NCBI GenBank assembly: GCA_002687815.1
Contig: NZBH01000051.1
Location: forward strand, 1 to 33,289
Reading direction: 5' to 3'
DNA from: an archaeon
GTDB lineage: Archaea > Nanobdellota > Nanobdellia > SCGC-AAA011-G17 > GCA-2687815
DNA: 33,289 nt
The translations under genes and the position numbers were made by a program. The notes beneath the pieces were generated by a model that was not told the origin of the DNA, did no database searches, and worked only from the letters and a program-made list of their open reading frames with translations. Below are positions 22,464-29,696 of this stretch, piece by piece (position 1 is the stretch's first letter; every line of letters starts with the position of its first letter).

Positions 22464-23236
22464 AAATAAAATTTGGTAGGATAATAAAAAAGGGAAAAAG
22501 TTTGTTGTTAGCTTATGATCAAGGATTGGAGCATGGTCCGGCTGATTTTAATGATAAAAATATTGATCCTGCATATATTTTAGAAATTGCTAAGAAAGGA
22601 AAATATAATGGAGTTATATTGCAAAAAGGTGTTGCTGAGAAATATTATAATAATGAAGCCCCTTTAATATTGAAATTAAATGGTAAAACGAATTTGATTA
22701 AAGGAGATCCTGTTTCTACTCAATTGTGTTCTGTTAAAGAAGCAATTAAACTTGGTGCAAAAGCTGTTGGTTATACTATTTATGTTGGTAGTAAACATGA
22801 AGCTAAAATGTTTAGGGATTTTAGTAAAATTCAGAAAGAAGCTCATAATCATAAGATGCCTGTGATTGCTTGGATGTATCCAAGAGGAAAAGCAATTAAA
22901 AATGAAAAATCTAAAAGAGTGTTAGCCTATACTGCAAGAATTGGACTTGAGATTGGAGCAGATATTATAAAAATAAAGTATTCTGGAAATGTTGAATCAT
23001 TTAAGTGGATTGTAAAATCTGCTGGAAAAACTAAAGTTTTAGTTGCCGGTGGTCCTAAATTATCTAAAAGAGGAATTTTAAAAGAAGCATACGATGCTAT
23101 GAAATCTGGAGCTAGTGGTATGGCTATTGGTAGAAATGTTTGGCAATATAAAGAGCCATTAAAAATGACTAAAGCCTTGAAAGAAATTATTTTTAATAAT
23201 AAGAAAGTTGAGGCTGCTTTAAAAATTTTAAAATGA
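22460..23236 (+). CDS. fba: Class I fructose-1,6-bisphosphate aldolase, archaeal (DhnA) type
   Basis: Cleaves fructose 1,6-bisphosphate to dihydroxyacetone phosphate and glyceraldehyde 3-phosphate through a Schiff base. The 258-residue (beta/alpha)8 protein has LAYDQGLEHGP (17-27), AWMYPRGK (137-144), DIIKIKYSG (168-176) in which K171 or K173 is the Schiff-base Lys, and the phosphate-binding VAGGPK and AIGRNVWQ segments (195-200, 222-229). The length matches archaeal class I aldolases of COG1830. It may also act on related substrates such as 2-amino-3,7-dideoxy-heptulosonate, but its place between a PfkB kinase and triosephosphate isomerase supports a glycolytic role. Confidence 0.88.
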   Translation: MKIKFGRIIKKGKSLLLAYDQGLEHGPADFNDKNIDPAYILEIAKKGKYNGVILQKGVAEKYYNNEAPLILKLNGKTNLIKGDPVSTQLCSVKEAIKLGAKAVGYTIYVGSKHEAKMFRDFSKIQKEAHNHKMPVIAWMYPRGKAIKNEKSKRVLAYTARIGLEIGADIIKIKYSGNVESFKWIVKSAGKTKVLVAGGPKLSKRGILKEAYDAMKSGASGMAIGRNVWQYKEPLKMTKALKEIIFNNKKVEAALKILK

Positions 23237-24237
23237 AAAAAATAGCTTTTTTTGAAATTAAAAAATGGGAAGAACAGTATCTTAAAGAAAGATTAAAGAA
23301 TTTTGAACTTAAATTTTTTGAAGATGGGCTAACTAAAAAAAATATTGATAAAGTTAAAGATTTCGATGCAGTTTCTGTCTTTATTTATTCTAAGATTGAT
23401 AAGGAATTGTTAGAAAGATTTTCAAATTTGAAATTGATTGTTACTAGATCTACTGGTTTTGATCATATTGAGTTAGAAGGATGTAAAAAAGGAAAAATAA
23501 CTATTTGTAATGTTCCTCATTATGGAGAAAATACTGTAGCAGAACATACTTTTGCTTTAATTTTAGCTTTATCCAGAAAAATATACGAATCTTATGAAAA
23601 AGTAAAGAAAGGAAATTTTTCCTTAGAGGGATTAACAGGATTTGACTTAAAAGATAAAACTATTGGGATAGTTGGAATGGGGAGTATTGGTAGATATGTT
23701 GCTAGAATTGCTAAAGGTTTTGAAATGAATATTTTAGCTTATGATGTTACTAAAGATTTAAAATTTGCAAAACGTTTTGGGCTTAAATATGTTGGTTTGA
23801 ATGACTTATTAAAGAATTCTGATATTATAAGTTTGCATGTTCCATATAATAAAAAAACTCATCATTTAATAAATAAAAATAATTTGAAGTTAATTAAAAA
23901 AGGTTCTATTTTAATTAATACTGCTCGTGGTGGTATTGTTGAGACAGATACTTTGTTAAGAGGTTTAAGCAAAAGGATTTTTAGTGGTGTAGGTTTAGAT
24001 GTTCTAGAAGAAGAGTGTTTTATCAAAGAAGAGAAACAATTATTGGCAAAACAATTTCCTAAGAAATACGATTTAGCTGTTGTTTTAAAGAATCATATTT
24101 TATTGACACATGAAAACTGTATTATAACACCACATAATGCTTTTAATAGTAAGGAAGCTCTAATAAGAATTTTAGATACTACTATTTTGAATATTAAATT
24201 TTTCTTTAAAGGAAAAAAGGAGAATATTGTTAAATGA
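23233..24237 (+). CDS. D-2-hydroxyacid dehydrogenase, D-lactate dehydrogenase-like
   Basis: A 334-residue NAD-dependent oxidoreductase. The Rossmann motif GMGSIG (148-153) and an Asp after the second strand (D171) favour NAD(H). Catalytic residues are R232 (NTARGG), a Glu of the EEE stretch 259-261, and H301 (TPHNAF). The insertion before the His (from about 262, LLAKQFPKKY) and the TPHNAF ending resemble D-lactate dehydrogenase rather than phosphoglycerate dehydrogenase, and there is no C-terminal ACT domain. In this operon it could regenerate NAD+ by reducing pyruvate to D-lactate, the usual way to close fermentative glycolysis. Substrate is inferred. Confidence 0.82.
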   Translation: MKKIAFFEIKKWEEQYLKERLKNFELKFFEDGLTKKNIDKVKDFDAVSVFIYSKIDKELLERFSNLKLIVTRSTGFDHIELEGCKKGKITICNVPHYGENTVAEHTFALILALSRKIYESYEKVKKGNFSLEGLTGFDLKDKTIGIVGMGSIGRYVARIAKGFEMNILAYDVTKDLKFAKRFGLKYVGLNDLLKNSDIISLHVPYNKKTHHLINKNNLKLIKKGSILINTARGGIVETDTLLRGLSKRIFSGVGLDVLEEECFIKEEKQLLAKQFPKKYDLAVVLKNHILLTHENCIITPHNAFNSKEALIRILDTTILNIKFFFKGKKENIVK

Positions 24238-24866
24238 TAATTATTAACTTTAAAAATTATAAAACCGGGAAAGATATTTTAAGATTAGCAAAAATATGTA
24301 AAGTTGTTTCTAAAAAAAATAAAATGATGATTGCCTTGTCTGCTGTAGATATTTATCCTGTTTCTAGATTTTATAAACAAGTTTTAGCACAACATGTTGA
24401 TTTTGAGGAAAAAGGAGCGTTTACTGGGACAGTATTACCAGAAGCTGTTAAAGAAAATGGAGCTATTGGGACCTTATTGAATCATGCTGAAAAAAAATTG
24501 AGTTTTAATGTTCTTAAAAAGACAATTTTGAGATGTAAAGAGGTAAAACTTAAGACAATTGTTTGTGCTGCTTCTATTAAACAAGCTAAAAAGATTTCAA
24601 AATTAAAACCAGACTATATTGCATTTGAAGATCCTAAATTAATTGGAACTGGTAAGTCAATATCTAAGGTAAAAGCGAATAAAGTCAAAAGATTTGCTAA
24701 AATTATTAATAAAACTGGAGTTATACCTTTATGTGGTGCTGGCGTTTCTACTAGGGCAGATATGAAGGCTGCGTTAGAATTAGGAACAAAAGGTATTTTG
24801 ATATCTTCTGCTATTGTAAAGTCTAAAAATCCTAGAAGAAGTTTATTAAATCTAACTAAAAGTTAA
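24234..24866 (+). CDS. tpiA: Triosephosphate isomerase, short archaeal type
   Basis: Interconverts dihydroxyacetone phosphate and glyceraldehyde 3-phosphate. The 210-residue protein is shorter than bacterial TIM, as in archaea. Catalytic residues are N5 and K7 (INFKNYK), H84 (LLNHAEKKLS) and E132 (AFEDPKLIGTG, whose flexible loop is PKLIGTGKS). The phosphate site is formed by GAGVST (168-173) and the ILISSA segment near S191. It overlaps the dehydrogenase gene by ATGA and ends a four-gene glycolytic operon. Confidence 0.95.
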   Translation: MIIINFKNYKTGKDILRLAKICKVVSKKNKMMIALSAVDIYPVSRFYKQVLAQHVDFEEKGAFTGTVLPEAVKENGAIGTLLNHAEKKLSFNVLKKTILRCKEVKLKTIVCAASIKQAKKISKLKPDYIAFEDPKLIGTGKSISKVKANKVKRFAKIINKTGVIPLCGAGVSTRADMKAALELGTKGILISSAIVKSKNPRRSLLNLTKS

Positions 24867-24881
24867 TAAAATCTAATAAGA

Positions 24882-25817
24882 TTACCACCCTTCTTGTTGT
24901 TTTCCCAAGTAATCAAAGCATGCTAAAGCTGCTTTTGAGCCCTCTCCTGCTGCAACTATTATCTGTTTTGCTGGTATATCTGTAACATCACCAGCTGCGA
25001 ATATTCCTGAAATGTTTGTTAAGTTCTCTGCCATTGTTTTTGTGCTTCTTTTAATCATAATTTCTCCCCATTTATTCTTTCTTATAATTTCTGCGAAATT
25101 ACACCCTGGAATTAAACCAATTTCTACGAAAATACCCTCAACATTTAGTGTTCTTTCTTTCTTATTTTGCTCTAATTTTAAACCTGTAACAAATTTTTTC
25201 CCAAGTACCTCTGTTGTCTTTGCTTTGTATAATACTTCAACTTTTTTATTTTTTAATATCTTATCTTGTAAGACCTTATCACCATATAGCTTTGAGTTTA
25301 TTGTAATAATATAGATTTTTTTAGCATAAGGTATTGATGCTAAGGTAGATTCTAAAGCAGAATTTGCACCCCCTATTACGGCTACTATTTTTTGGTCGAA
25401 TAAAGGAGCATCACATGTTGCACAATATGTTAATCCTTTATTATGGAATTCATCTTCTCCTGGAACTTTTAATTTTCTTGGTTTTTTCCCTGAAGCAACA
25501 ATTACGGCTCTTGTTTGGTATTTTGATTTACTTGTAATAATCTCAAAATTTTTACCAATTTTTCTAATATTTTTTACCCTTTCTTTTATTTTTACTTTTA
25601 TTTTGTAATCTCTTAGATGTTCTTCAAATTTTTTAACTAAATCTGTACCCTTTATGAAATGATAACCGGTATAATTTTTTACTTCTGCACTTAGAAGAGT
25701 TTGACCACCTATATCCTTTGAAATTAATAGAAAATTAAGTTTTCTTCTTGCTGCATATATTGCTGCAGTTATTCCTGCAGGCCCTGCTCCGATAATAATT
25801 AGTTCATATGCTTTCAT
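24882..25817 (-). CDS. trxB: Flavin disulfide reductase, thioredoxin reductase/AhpF-like
   Basis: A 311-residue FAD enzyme that passes electrons from a nicotinamide cofactor to a thioredoxin- or glutaredoxin-like protein. The FAD Rossmann motif is GAGPAGI (10-16), the redox-active pair C132/C135 (CATCDAP) and the second nucleotide motif GGANSALES (149-157). The C-terminal FAD motif FAAGDVTDIPAKQIIVAAGEG is strong. The NADPH-type HRR motif expected after the second Rossmann strand is absent; the segment ends LYGDKVLQDK, as in the NADH-dependent AhpF C-terminal domain. No peroxiredoxin is adjacent. It starts in the stop codon of the NAD(P)H-hydrate dehydratase gene (ATGA). Confidence 0.88.
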   Translation of the reverse strand: MKAYELIIIGAGPAGITAAIYAARRKLNFLLISKDIGGQTLLSAEVKNYTGYHFIKGTDLVKKFEEHLRDYKIKVKIKERVKNIRKIGKNFEIITSKSKYQTRAVIVASGKKPRKLKVPGEDEFHNKGLTYCATCDAPLFDQKIVAVIGGANSALESTLASIPYAKKIYIITINSKLYGDKVLQDKILKNKKVEVLYKAKTTEVLGKKFVTGLKLEQNKKERTLNVEGIFVEIGLIPGCNFAEIIRKNKWGEIMIKRSTKTMAENLTNISGIFAAGDVTDIPAKQIIVAAGEGSKAALACFDYLGKQQEGW

Positions 25818-26662
25818 CTTAAAACTTTTGGAATTGCATTAATTAAATCGCTAGCAATTAAACTTTGTTTATAATTTTTAGCTATTAAATCGCCAGCCTT
25901 TCCATTTATGTATGCTGCTGCACATGCAGATTCAAATGGTTTGTTATTTTGGGCTAAAAATGAACCACAAATTCCTGCTAATGTGTCTCCAGTACCCCCT
26001 TTAGTTAAATAAACGTTACCCGTTTTATTTATTATTGTTTGTTTACCATTTGAAATTATGTCTGGATTGCCTTTTAGTAATATTGTTGTTTTTAATTTTG
26101 ATGCAGATTCCTTTACAATTCTTATTTTTTCTTTTAATGTTTTATTAATAATTTTTATGCCTGTTAGGATATAAAATTCTTGTTGGTGTGGTGTGATAAC
26201 AAAATTTTCTTTTATAACTTTTTTATTTTTTGAAATTGCATGAATAGCATCAGCATCTATAACACACGGTAAATTAACTTTTTTTAAAAATTTATTAATT
26301 GTTGATAGTGTTTCTTTTTTTCTTTCAAGACCATTACCTATAGCAATAGCCATTTTACCTTCTGTTAATTTCAATAAAATTTTCAAATGTTTTTTATCTA
26401 AAAAATTTCCTTCTAAAGGATAGGTGATTAAATCAGGAGCAAAAGAAGCAATTATTGTGGCTGCTCTTCTTGGTGCTGCAATTGTTACTAAATCAACACC
26501 TATTCTTAATGAAGCTGATGCAGCCATTGCTACTAGGGCTGGACTTCCAGAATATAAGTCACTTCCACCGACAACTAATAGATGTCCATAATCGTATTTG
26601 TGAGCAGATTTTTTTCTTTTTGGAAATACCTTTTTTAGAACCTCTTTTTTAACTACTTCCAT
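25814..26662 (-). CDS. nnrD: NAD(P)H-hydrate dehydratase (ADP/ATP-dependent)
   Basis: Repairs hydrated NAD(P)H by dehydrating it with ADP or ATP. The product of 282 residues starts at MEVVKKEVLKK (26662); the frame runs 56 residues further upstream, but that part is hydrophobic, overlaps the divergent gene and lies beyond a TATA box, so it is rejected. The ribokinase-like fold is seen in GHLLVVGGSDLYSGSPAL (26-43), ITPHQQEF (156-163) and GGTGDTLAGICG (222-233), the latter holding the catalytic Asp. It lacks the NnrE epimerase domain often fused in this family. It heads an operon with the flavin disulfide reductase. Confidence 0.92.
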   Translation of the reverse strand: MEVVKKEVLKKVFPKRKKSAHKYDYGHLLVVGGSDLYSGSPALVAMAASASLRIGVDLVTIAAPRRAATIIASFAPDLITYPLEGNFLDKKHLKILLKLTEGKMAIAIGNGLERKKETLSTINKFLKKVNLPCVIDADAIHAISKNKKVIKENFVITPHQQEFYILTGIKIINKTLKEKIRIVKESASKLKTTILLKGNPDIISNGKQTIINKTGNVYLTKGGTGDTLAGICGSFLAQNNKPFESACAAAYINGKAGDLIAKNYKQSLIASDLINAIPKVLR

Positions 26663-26683
26663 CTTTTGTTTAATATATTTTGT

Positions 26684-26696
26684 TAAATATAAATTT
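26684..26696 (-). promoter_or_regulatory. Candidate TATA box for the nnrD-trxB operon
   Basis: The minus strand reads ATTTATATTTAAC, centred about 27 bases before the nnrD ATG at 26662. Confidence 0.4.
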
Positions 26697-26707
26697 ATTG
26701 GAAAGCT

Positions 26708-26715
26708 TTTTATAG
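26708..26715 (+). promoter_or_regulatory. Candidate TATA box for the isomerase-glucokinase-transporter operon
   Basis: TTTTATAG centred about 33 bases before the isomerase ATG at 26745. A three-codon reading frame (ATG at 26733, stop 26742-26744) lies between them and is discussed under rejected items. Confidence 0.4.
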
Positions 26716-26744
26716 AAAAATAGACTTCTATTATGAAAATATAA

Positions 26745-27617
26745 ATGTTAAATCTTTTGAAAAAATTTCCTGGGCAAGTAAAAGAGGCGATAAAGTTAAC
26801 TAGGAACATAAAAGTAAATGGATTTAACAAAATTTTAATTTGTGGAATGGGTGGTTCTGGAATATCTGGTTATTTATTGAGAGATGTTGTGGAATTACCT
26901 GTTTTTATTTCCCAAAGTTATGATATCCCTAAATTTGTTGATAATAAAACATTAGTTTTTGTTATTAGTTATAGTGGGGATACTGAAGAAACAATTTCTA
27001 TGTATAAGAAAGCTGTTAAAAAAACAAAGAAAATTTTTATTATAACTTCTGGTGGAAAGTTAAGTAGAGAAAAAAATGTTATTTTAGTTCCTCCCGGGTT
27101 ATTACCAAGAATGGCTTTAGCATATTTGTTCTTCCCTATGTTAGTTATATTAAAAAGTTCTAAAGTTGTTAGATATGATTTAGATGATATCTTAACATCT
27201 TTAAAAAAAGTAAAAATAAATAAAGCAAAAAAATTAGCTAGGAAGTTGTATAAAAATGTACCTGTAATTTATGCTCCTTCTAGTTATTTTGGGTTGGTGT
27301 GGAGGTGGAAACAGAGTCTTAACGAGTATAGTAAACAATTAGCAGTGGCTAATATATATCCTGAATTTTTTCATAATGAGATTGAAGCAGATTACAATAA
27401 AGTTAAAGTTGTTTTATTTGTAGATAAAGCTGATAAGAAAATTAAAGGATTTAAAAAAATGGTTAAAGTTCATGAAGTTAAATTATATGGAAAATCATTA
27501 ATTGCTAAAATGTTTTATGGAATTTATCTTGGTGATTTTGTTTCTTATTATCTAGCTAGATTGAATAAAAAAGATCCATTGAAAGAGGAGAAAATTGATA
27601 AATTAAAATGTATATAG
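26745..27617 (+). CDS. pgi/pmi: Bifunctional phosphoglucose/phosphomannose isomerase
   Basis: A 290-residue enzyme of the archaeal PGI/PMI type, interconverting glucose 6-phosphate or mannose 6-phosphate with fructose 6-phosphate. The first sugar-isomerase (SIS) domain has ICGMGGSGISGYL (32-44) and ISYSGDTEETISM (74-86). The second holds the segment PEFFHNEIEAD with the catalytic Glu/His pair. It is shorter than the usual approximately 300-340 residues. It is the first gene of an operon whose next genes are a glucokinase and a transporter, overlapping the glucokinase gene by ten bases. Together with the PfkB-aldolase operon it covers glucose 6-phosphate to triose phosphates. Confidence 0.87.
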   Translation: MLNLLKKFPGQVKEAIKLTRNIKVNGFNKILICGMGGSGISGYLLRDVVELPVFISQSYDIPKFVDNKTLVFVISYSGDTEETISMYKKAVKKTKKIFIITSGGKLSREKNVILVPPGLLPRMALAYLFFPMLVILKSSKVVRYDLDDILTSLKKVKINKAKKLARKLYKNVPVIYAPSSYFGLVWRWKQSLNEYSKQLAVANIYPEFFHNEIEADYNKVKVVLFVDKADKKIKGFKKMVKVHEVKLYGKSLIAKMFYGIYLGDFVSYYLARLNKKDPLKEEKIDKLKCI

Positions 27618-28489
27618 TTGGTTTGGATCTTGGTGGAACAAATATTGGTGTTGGATTGTTAAAAAATAATAAAATCGTTAAATTTTTGAAGTTACCAACA
27701 CATGCAAATCAAGGTAAAGGAGTTGTTATAAATCAAATAATAAAAGCAATTGAATTAATTATTTCTGGAATAGATAAAAAAAATATTTCTGGTATTGGCT
27801 TGGGTGTTCCAGGTCCTTGTGATTATAAAAAAGGTGTTTTGATTAATCCACCAAATTTACCTTTTAGAAATGTTAATTTGAAAAATATAATAAAAAAAAG
27901 ATTTAAAAAAAAGGTAATTATGGAAAATGATGCAGGTTGTGCTGCTTTAGCTGAAAAAAGATTTGGTGTTGGTAAAAATAAAAAAAATTTTATTCTTTTA
28001 ACTTTGGGAACTGGAATTGGTGGTGGTTTAATTATTAATAATGAATTGTATCATGGGTTGGGAAATGGTGGTGAGCTTGGGCATATTAGTATAAAATCCG
28101 ATGGACCAAAAAGTAAATGTGGAAATGATGGTTGTTTGGAAGTTTTAGCTTCTGGTACTGCAATAGTAAAAAGAGCAAAAAAAATTTTAGGGAAAGAATT
28201 AAAAGCTAGAGAATTAGCACAACTTGCAAGAAAGGGTAATAAAAAAGCTAGAAGAGTCTTAGAAGAGAGTGGAAAATATTTAGGAATTGGTTTAGCAAAT
28301 TTTGTAAATATTTTTAATCCAGAATTAATTATTTTAAGTGGTGGTGTATGGGATAGTGGTGATATTTTGTTGAATTTTGCTAAAAAAGAGATGAAAAAAA
28401 GAGCGTTATTTAATACTGAAGTTGTTTGGAGTAAATTGAAAGAACCAGGTGTATTGGGAGCAGCTAGTTTAATTAAAAATGCATCATAG
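27608..28489 (+). CDS. glk: ROK-family glucokinase
   Basis: A 293-residue ATP-dependent hexokinase of the ROK family, phosphorylating glucose (or mannose/fructose) in the cytosol. The ATP motif DLGGTNIGVGL (7-17), the sugar-binding ENDAGCAAL (106-114), the LGTGIGGGLI loop (133-142) and H159 in GELGHIS (155-161) are clear. There is no N-terminal helix-turn-helix, so it is a kinase, not a ROK repressor. In the family zinc motif CxCGxxGC the first Cys is replaced by Ser (S169-K-C171-G-N-D-G-C176), so the site may be incomplete. It overlaps both neighbours by 10-11 bases. Confidence 0.88.
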   Translation: MYIVGLDLGGTNIGVGLLKNNKIVKFLKLPTHANQGKGVVINQIIKAIELIISGIDKKNISGIGLGVPGPCDYKKGVLINPPNLPFRNVNLKNIIKKRFKKKVIMENDAGCAALAEKRFGVGKNKKNFILLTLGTGIGGGLIINNELYHGLGNGGELGHISIKSDGPKSKCGNDGCLEVLASGTAIVKRAKKILGKELKARELAQLARKGNKKARRVLEESGKYLGIGLANFVNIFNPELIILSGGVWDSGDILLNFAKKEMKKRALFNTEVVWSKLKEPGVLGAASLIKNAS

Positions 28490-29606
28490 ACCTCCTATTT
28501 TGTGGTTTTTGAAAAAAAAAGCATTAAGTGAATTATATGTATCTATTGCTTTAAGAAGTTTAGCAATTTCTATGGTTGGGATTTTTATTCCTCTTTATTT
28601 GTATTATGAATTATCTTTTCCATTAAAAGAAGTGTTCTTTTTTTATATAATTGTCTCAGTATTTTTTGCGATATTTACACCAATTGCTGCAAAACTTTCT
28701 AATAAGGTTGGTTTTAAATATTGTATTTTAGCAAGTTCTTTTTTTCATATTGCTTTTTTTGGATTATTATTTCTCTTGAATACATTACATGTATCCTTGA
28801 TTTTTCTTGCAGCAATACTTGGAATAAGTCAAGCATTTTTTTGGTTTAGTTTTCATGCTGATTTTGCTAAAAATAGTGATCATGATCATAGGGGAAGAGA
28901 AGTTAGTTTGTGGTTTGCATTCTCCTCTGTTTCGGCTATACTTGGTCCCTTTATTGGTGGTTTAGTATTATCTATACCAGAACTTGGTTTTAACTGGTTG
29001 TTTGTTTTTGCAAGTATTGTACTTCTTAGTTCTGCTATACCTTTATTTTTCTTTAAGGATGATAGAACAAGATCTTTTTCTTTTAAAGGTATTTTCTCTA
29101 AAATTAAACTTAAAGAAGCTATAGCATTTGTTGGTAATGGTATGGAGGGCGTGGCTGGTGTTGTTCTTTGGCCTTTATTTATTTTTATAATTGTAAAAAA
29201 ATATTTTTTGATGGGTTCATTAGCTTCTGTAGTATCTATATTTATGATAGTTTTTACTGTCGGGGTTGGTAAATTAAGTGATGGTATTAAAAAAAGAAAA
29301 ATAATGAATATCGGAATAATAATATCAACTATTACTTGGTTAATAAGAATCTTTGTTAAAACAATTTCACAGGTTTTTACTGTAACTTCTATAGGTGCTA
29401 CTGGTAGTACTTTAACAAATGTTCCATTCAGTGCTTTAACTTATGATAGAATTAAAAAAAATAATTTAATTGAATTTTTAGTTTTAAGAGAAGTATTTCT
29501 TTGTGTTGGTAGAATTTTAGTGTTAACTGTCATGTATTTTACAAGCAAATGGTTTGCTGGATTTTTTATGGCAGGAGTAGGTAGTTTATTGCAGCTTTTA
29601 TTTTAG
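28479..29606 (+). CDS. Major facilitator superfamily transporter, probable sugar uptake
   Basis: A 375-residue membrane protein with about ten to twelve hydrophobic segments, a cytoplasmic middle loop rich in charged residues (about 200-215, KDDRTRSFSFKG) and a loop between helices 2 and 3 (KLSNKVGFKYC) resembling the MFS A motif. Another charged segment follows at about 255-270. Substrate cannot be read from the sequence. Its overlap with the glucokinase gene suggests import of a hexose, but export or another sugar remains possible. It is the last gene of the operon. Confidence 0.75.
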   Translation: MHHRPPILWFLKKKALSELYVSIALRSLAISMVGIFIPLYLYYELSFPLKEVFFFYIIVSVFFAIFTPIAAKLSNKVGFKYCILASSFFHIAFFGLLFLLNTLHVSLIFLAAILGISQAFFWFSFHADFAKNSDHDHRGREVSLWFAFSSVSAILGPFIGGLVLSIPELGFNWLFVFASIVLLSSAIPLFFFKDDRTRSFSFKGIFSKIKLKEAIAFVGNGMEGVAGVVLWPLFIFIIVKKYFLMGSLASVVSIFMIVFTVGVGKLSDGIKKRKIMNIGIIISTITWLIRIFVKTISQVFTVTSIGATGSTLTNVPFSALTYDRIKKNNLIEFLVLREVFLCVGRILVLTVMYFTSKWFAGFFMAGVGSLLQLLF

Positions 29607-29611
29607 AAAAG

Positions 29612-29619
29612 TTTATAAA
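29612..29619 (+). promoter_or_regulatory. TATA box for eL15
   Basis: TTTATAAA, about 80 bases before the eL15 ATG, predicts a transcript start near 29640 and an unusually long leader for this genome. Confidence 0.5.
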
Positions 29620-29661
29620 TCACATTTTTTCTAAAGAAGCTAGAAGGAATGTGGTAATCTC

Positions 29662-29675
29662 TGCTTCGGCGGAAT
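29662..29675 (+). other. UUCG tetraloop hairpin in the eL15 leader
   Basis: TCTGC, TTCG loop, GCGGA: five base pairs (one G-U) closed by a C-G pair around a UUCG tetraloop, an especially stable RNA hairpin. GGT (29653-29655) and ACC (29680-29682) flank it and could extend the structure across an internal loop. It may be a control element for eL15; not a terminator, since no T-tract follows. Confidence 0.45.
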
Positions 29676-29696
29676 CTGAACCTTTGTGAATTAAAA

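Noticed and set aside
23233-24237. Phosphoglycerate dehydrogenase (SerA)
   Set aside because: No ACT domain, no serine-pathway neighbours, and the insertion and TPHNAF ending fit D-lactate dehydrogenase better.
26733-26744. Three-codon reading frame (ATG AAA ATA TAA) immediately before the isomerase ATG
   Set aside because: In sequence this AT-rich such tiny frames are common, and the predicted transcript start (near 26738) would exclude its ATG. No evidence that it is translated.
26663-26830. Longer N-terminus for the NAD(P)H-hydrate dehydratase
   Set aside because: The extra 56 residues are hydrophobic, run into the divergent isomerase gene and cross the predicted promoter; family members begin near MEVVKKEVL.
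27608-28489. ROK protein as a transcription repressor
   Set aside because: No N-terminal DNA-binding helix-turn-helix; all kinase motifs are present and it sits in a sugar operon.
29649-29657. Start-stop-like ATG TGG TAA in the eL15 leader
   Set aside because: Two codons in AT-rich leader sequence, no convincing Shine-Dalgarno spacing; not enough to call a regulatory uORF.
29640-29690. Possible tRNA or box C/D sRNA in the eL15 leader
   Set aside because: A CTGA box-D-like sequence is present, but no RTGATGA box C and no cloverleaf. Only a hairpin can be supported.
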